The translations under genes were made by a program, and so were the position numbers. From Acidobacteriota bacterium (GTDB lineage: Bacteria > Acidobacteriota > Thermoanaerobaculia > Multivoradales > JBCCEF01): DNA of 64,000 nucleotides. The notes below the pieces were generated by a model. It made no database searches, had not been told where the DNA came from, and was given only the letters and a program-made list of their open reading frames with translations. Below are positions 62,917-64,000 of this stretch, one piece after another; position 1 is the first letter of the stretch, and each line of letters begins with the position of its first letter. The DNA lies in contig JBCCEF010000001.1 in NCBI GenBank assembly GCA_039030395.1, positions 481,315 through 545,314 of the forward strand, in the 5' to 3' direction.

Positions 62917-63014
62917 CCGGCCCGCAGCAAGGCCTGAGCGCCGATCGGGGCCGGACAACTGCCCTGCGCAACCCGCTCCAAGCCATCCGAAGCAGCCTCC
63001 AAACCGCCATAGCC

Positions 63015-63848
63015 CTACGGTCCAGAGATCTCGGAAGGGGTCGTTTCCAACAATGCAAGGTTCTGGCGAGCAGCGAGCAAGTCAGGGTTGAGAACCAATG
63101 CCCGACGATAGGCACCCGCCGCCGCGCCGCGGTTGCCGGACCGGCGCAGGGCAACCCCGAGATTCAGCCACGCTTGCTCGAACTCCGGATCGAGGGCCAC
63201 CGCCGCGCCGAGATGCCGCACCGCGCCCTCGACGTCCCTCGCCAGCAGCCTCTCCGCCCCCAGGTTCAATTCGAATATCGCCCCCGCCGTTGCATCCGAC
63301 ACGGGTGCCAGGGGAAGGGTCGGAGTCACCGCCTCACCGGATGCGACCGCCTCCTCACCGGGTGCCAGGGGAACGGTCGAGATGGAAGTCGTGCCGACGA
63401 AATCTCCCACTGTTGGGGACTCTAGGGGACCTACCGCCGCCGCCAGGTGGCCGTTGACCACCCTCAGATCGCCTCGCTTCTCGACCAGAGGAGGCGCGCG
63501 CAGCAGAACGAAGTAGGCGGGAATCTTGAGCCGCCGCGCCAGGCCGACGACCAGATGGGCCATGCTCACGCAGTTGGCCCGCCGGTCCGCGAAGGCAACG
63601 GGCGCAGCCTCCGTCGGCCCCTCGACCTCGCGCATGCCGTGGTCGAGCAAAGCCTCGATCAGCGCCGTGAATCTCGCTTCGTCGGTTGCGCGCTTCGGAA
63701 CCGACCGTCGCGCCCACTGGACCATCTCGCGAGTCACGGCGTTGGACAAACTCGTTCCCTCGGGGCTCGTCCGGGCAGCGGGTAATGCAAGAGAAAAGCC
63801 CGGCGGAAGGCAAAGCGAGATGGCGAGCGCGAAAGACAGTGCTTTCAC
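63015..63848 (-). CDS. exported transglutaminase-like TPR protein with repeat-derived segments
   Basis: A 277-residue protein starting at GTG in a GTGA overlap with the upstream hydrolase stop. After a signal peptide, a transglutaminase-like core is visible (FADRRANCVSMAHLVVGLARRLKIPAYFVLL, Cys at about 91). TPR helices follow at the C-terminus (LNLGVALRRSGNRGAAAGAYRRALVLNP). Between them are two stretches, STVPLAPGEE and LPLAPVSDA, encoded by in-frame GGTGCCAGGGGAA elements read on the other strand, 57 bp apart. This suggests the element has inserted or expanded in a loop. Confidence 0.78.
   Translation of the reverse strand: MKALSFALAISLCLPPGFSLALPAARTSPEGTSLSNAVTREMVQWARRSVPKRATDEARFTALIEALLDHGMREVEGPTEAAPVAFADRRANCVSMAHLVVGLARRLKIPAYFVLLRAPPLVEKRGDLRVVNGHLAAAVGPLESPTVGDFVGTTSISTVPLAPGEEAVASGEAVTPTLPLAPVSDATAGAIFELNLGAERLLARDVEGAVRHLGAAVALDPEFEQAWLNLGVALRRSGNRGAAAGAYRRALVLNPDLLAARQNLALLETTPSEISGP
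63304..63376 (+). repeat. two GGTGCCAGGGGAA elements inside a coding sequence
   Basis: Plus-strand copies begin at 63304 and 63361, an interval of 57 bp (19 codons), and continue GGGTCGGAG and CGGTCGAGA. On the coding minus strand both are read in the same frame as PLAP. Confidence 0.8.
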
Positions 63849-64000
63849 GACACTCGCTCCAACGGTGCACCGACCGCCGCAGTGCCCAAACCGAGGAACT
63901 GGCTCACCGCCGCCTTCAACTCCGGCGCCCGCAGAATCCGGCGATGCCCACGGCCGCGGGTAGCGACCATCCGGGCACCAGGCCAGTGGGCGGCTAGCTG
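63845..64000 (-). CDS. C-terminal end of an alpha/beta hydrolase
   Basis: The last 51 residues of a gene that continues beyond the right edge: QLAAHWPGARMVATRGRG, then HRRILRAPELKAAVSQFLG and a short tail ending LERVS. The WPGA..TRGRGHRRIL segment is the typical region around the catalytic histidine of lysophospholipase-like alpha/beta hydrolases. Its TGA overlaps the GTG of the transglutaminase-like gene. Confidence 0.7.
   Translation of the reverse strand, partial: QLAAHWPGARMVATRGRGHRRILRAPELKAAVSQFLGLGTAAVGAPLERVS

Overview
The window is GC-rich (about two thirds G+C by eye) and gene-dense. It looks chromosomal and bacterial, from a Gram-negative-type cell: there are TolC/RND export genes, lipoprotein and signal peptides, and a sortase-independent IPTL-type C-terminal sorting motif. 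Several features suggest Acidobacteriota, perhaps Thermoanaerobaculia: secreted PD40-amidohydrolases, a winged-helix/TPR regulator, DUF4388 proteins, proteins ending in a DGFESG..W tail, and giant repeat proteins. This placement is inference from gene style; no rRNA or tRNA gene was seen.

Layout. 1-1723 holds the tip of one gene and three equal-length tail-collar (Mdp-like) paralogues. 1820-8752 is a giant secreted repeat/beta-helix protein with an internal IPTL motif, followed by a hairpin-rich intergenic stretch. 9225-15629 runs rightward: secreted DinB, subtilase, acyl-CoA-ligase-like enzyme, methyltransferase, MFS exporter and a Cys-rich secreted peptide. 15689-22664 runs leftward: a BNR lipoprotein, a HEAT-type protein and a giant zincin-like protein. 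22857-30314 has gamma-glutamyltransferase, a frameshifted remnant, a PD40-amidohydrolase, and a membrane protein/ECF sigma/anti-sigma operon.

30376-35199 is the most exciting locus. A 334-aa precursor carries 26 tandem TTTxxGEE-type cores, matching the plesiocin-like graspetide pattern TTxxxxEE. It is followed by an ATP-grasp ligase and then a single protein that appears to fuse a HopA1-like lyase domain to an APH-like kinase, the two activities used by class V lanthipeptide synthetases. The three genes are spaced 2 nt apart or overlap by 4 nt. The precursor has no cysteine, so lanthionines cannot form; crosslinked esters plus phosphorylated or dehydrated threonine is the predicted outcome.

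35551-42096 is a Cus-type copper/silver efflux operon. From 43.5 kb on, a short element with core GGTGCCAGGGGAATG recurs in intergenic arrays directly after stop codons, in a truncated antitoxin gene, and in frame inside two protein genes. A REP-associated tyrosine transposase (RAYT) gene at 51022-51942 carries a head-plus-hairpin copy of the element just upstream, which makes it the candidate mobiliser. Between these lie VapC, RecD2, an NtrC-type regulator, two glycosyltransferases, a DUF4388 protein, a SWIM/SNF2 helicase, a peptidase-MA-like TPR protein, an MDR oxidoreductase, a winged-helix/TPR regulator, a transglutaminase-like TPR protein and the end of an alpha/beta hydrolase.
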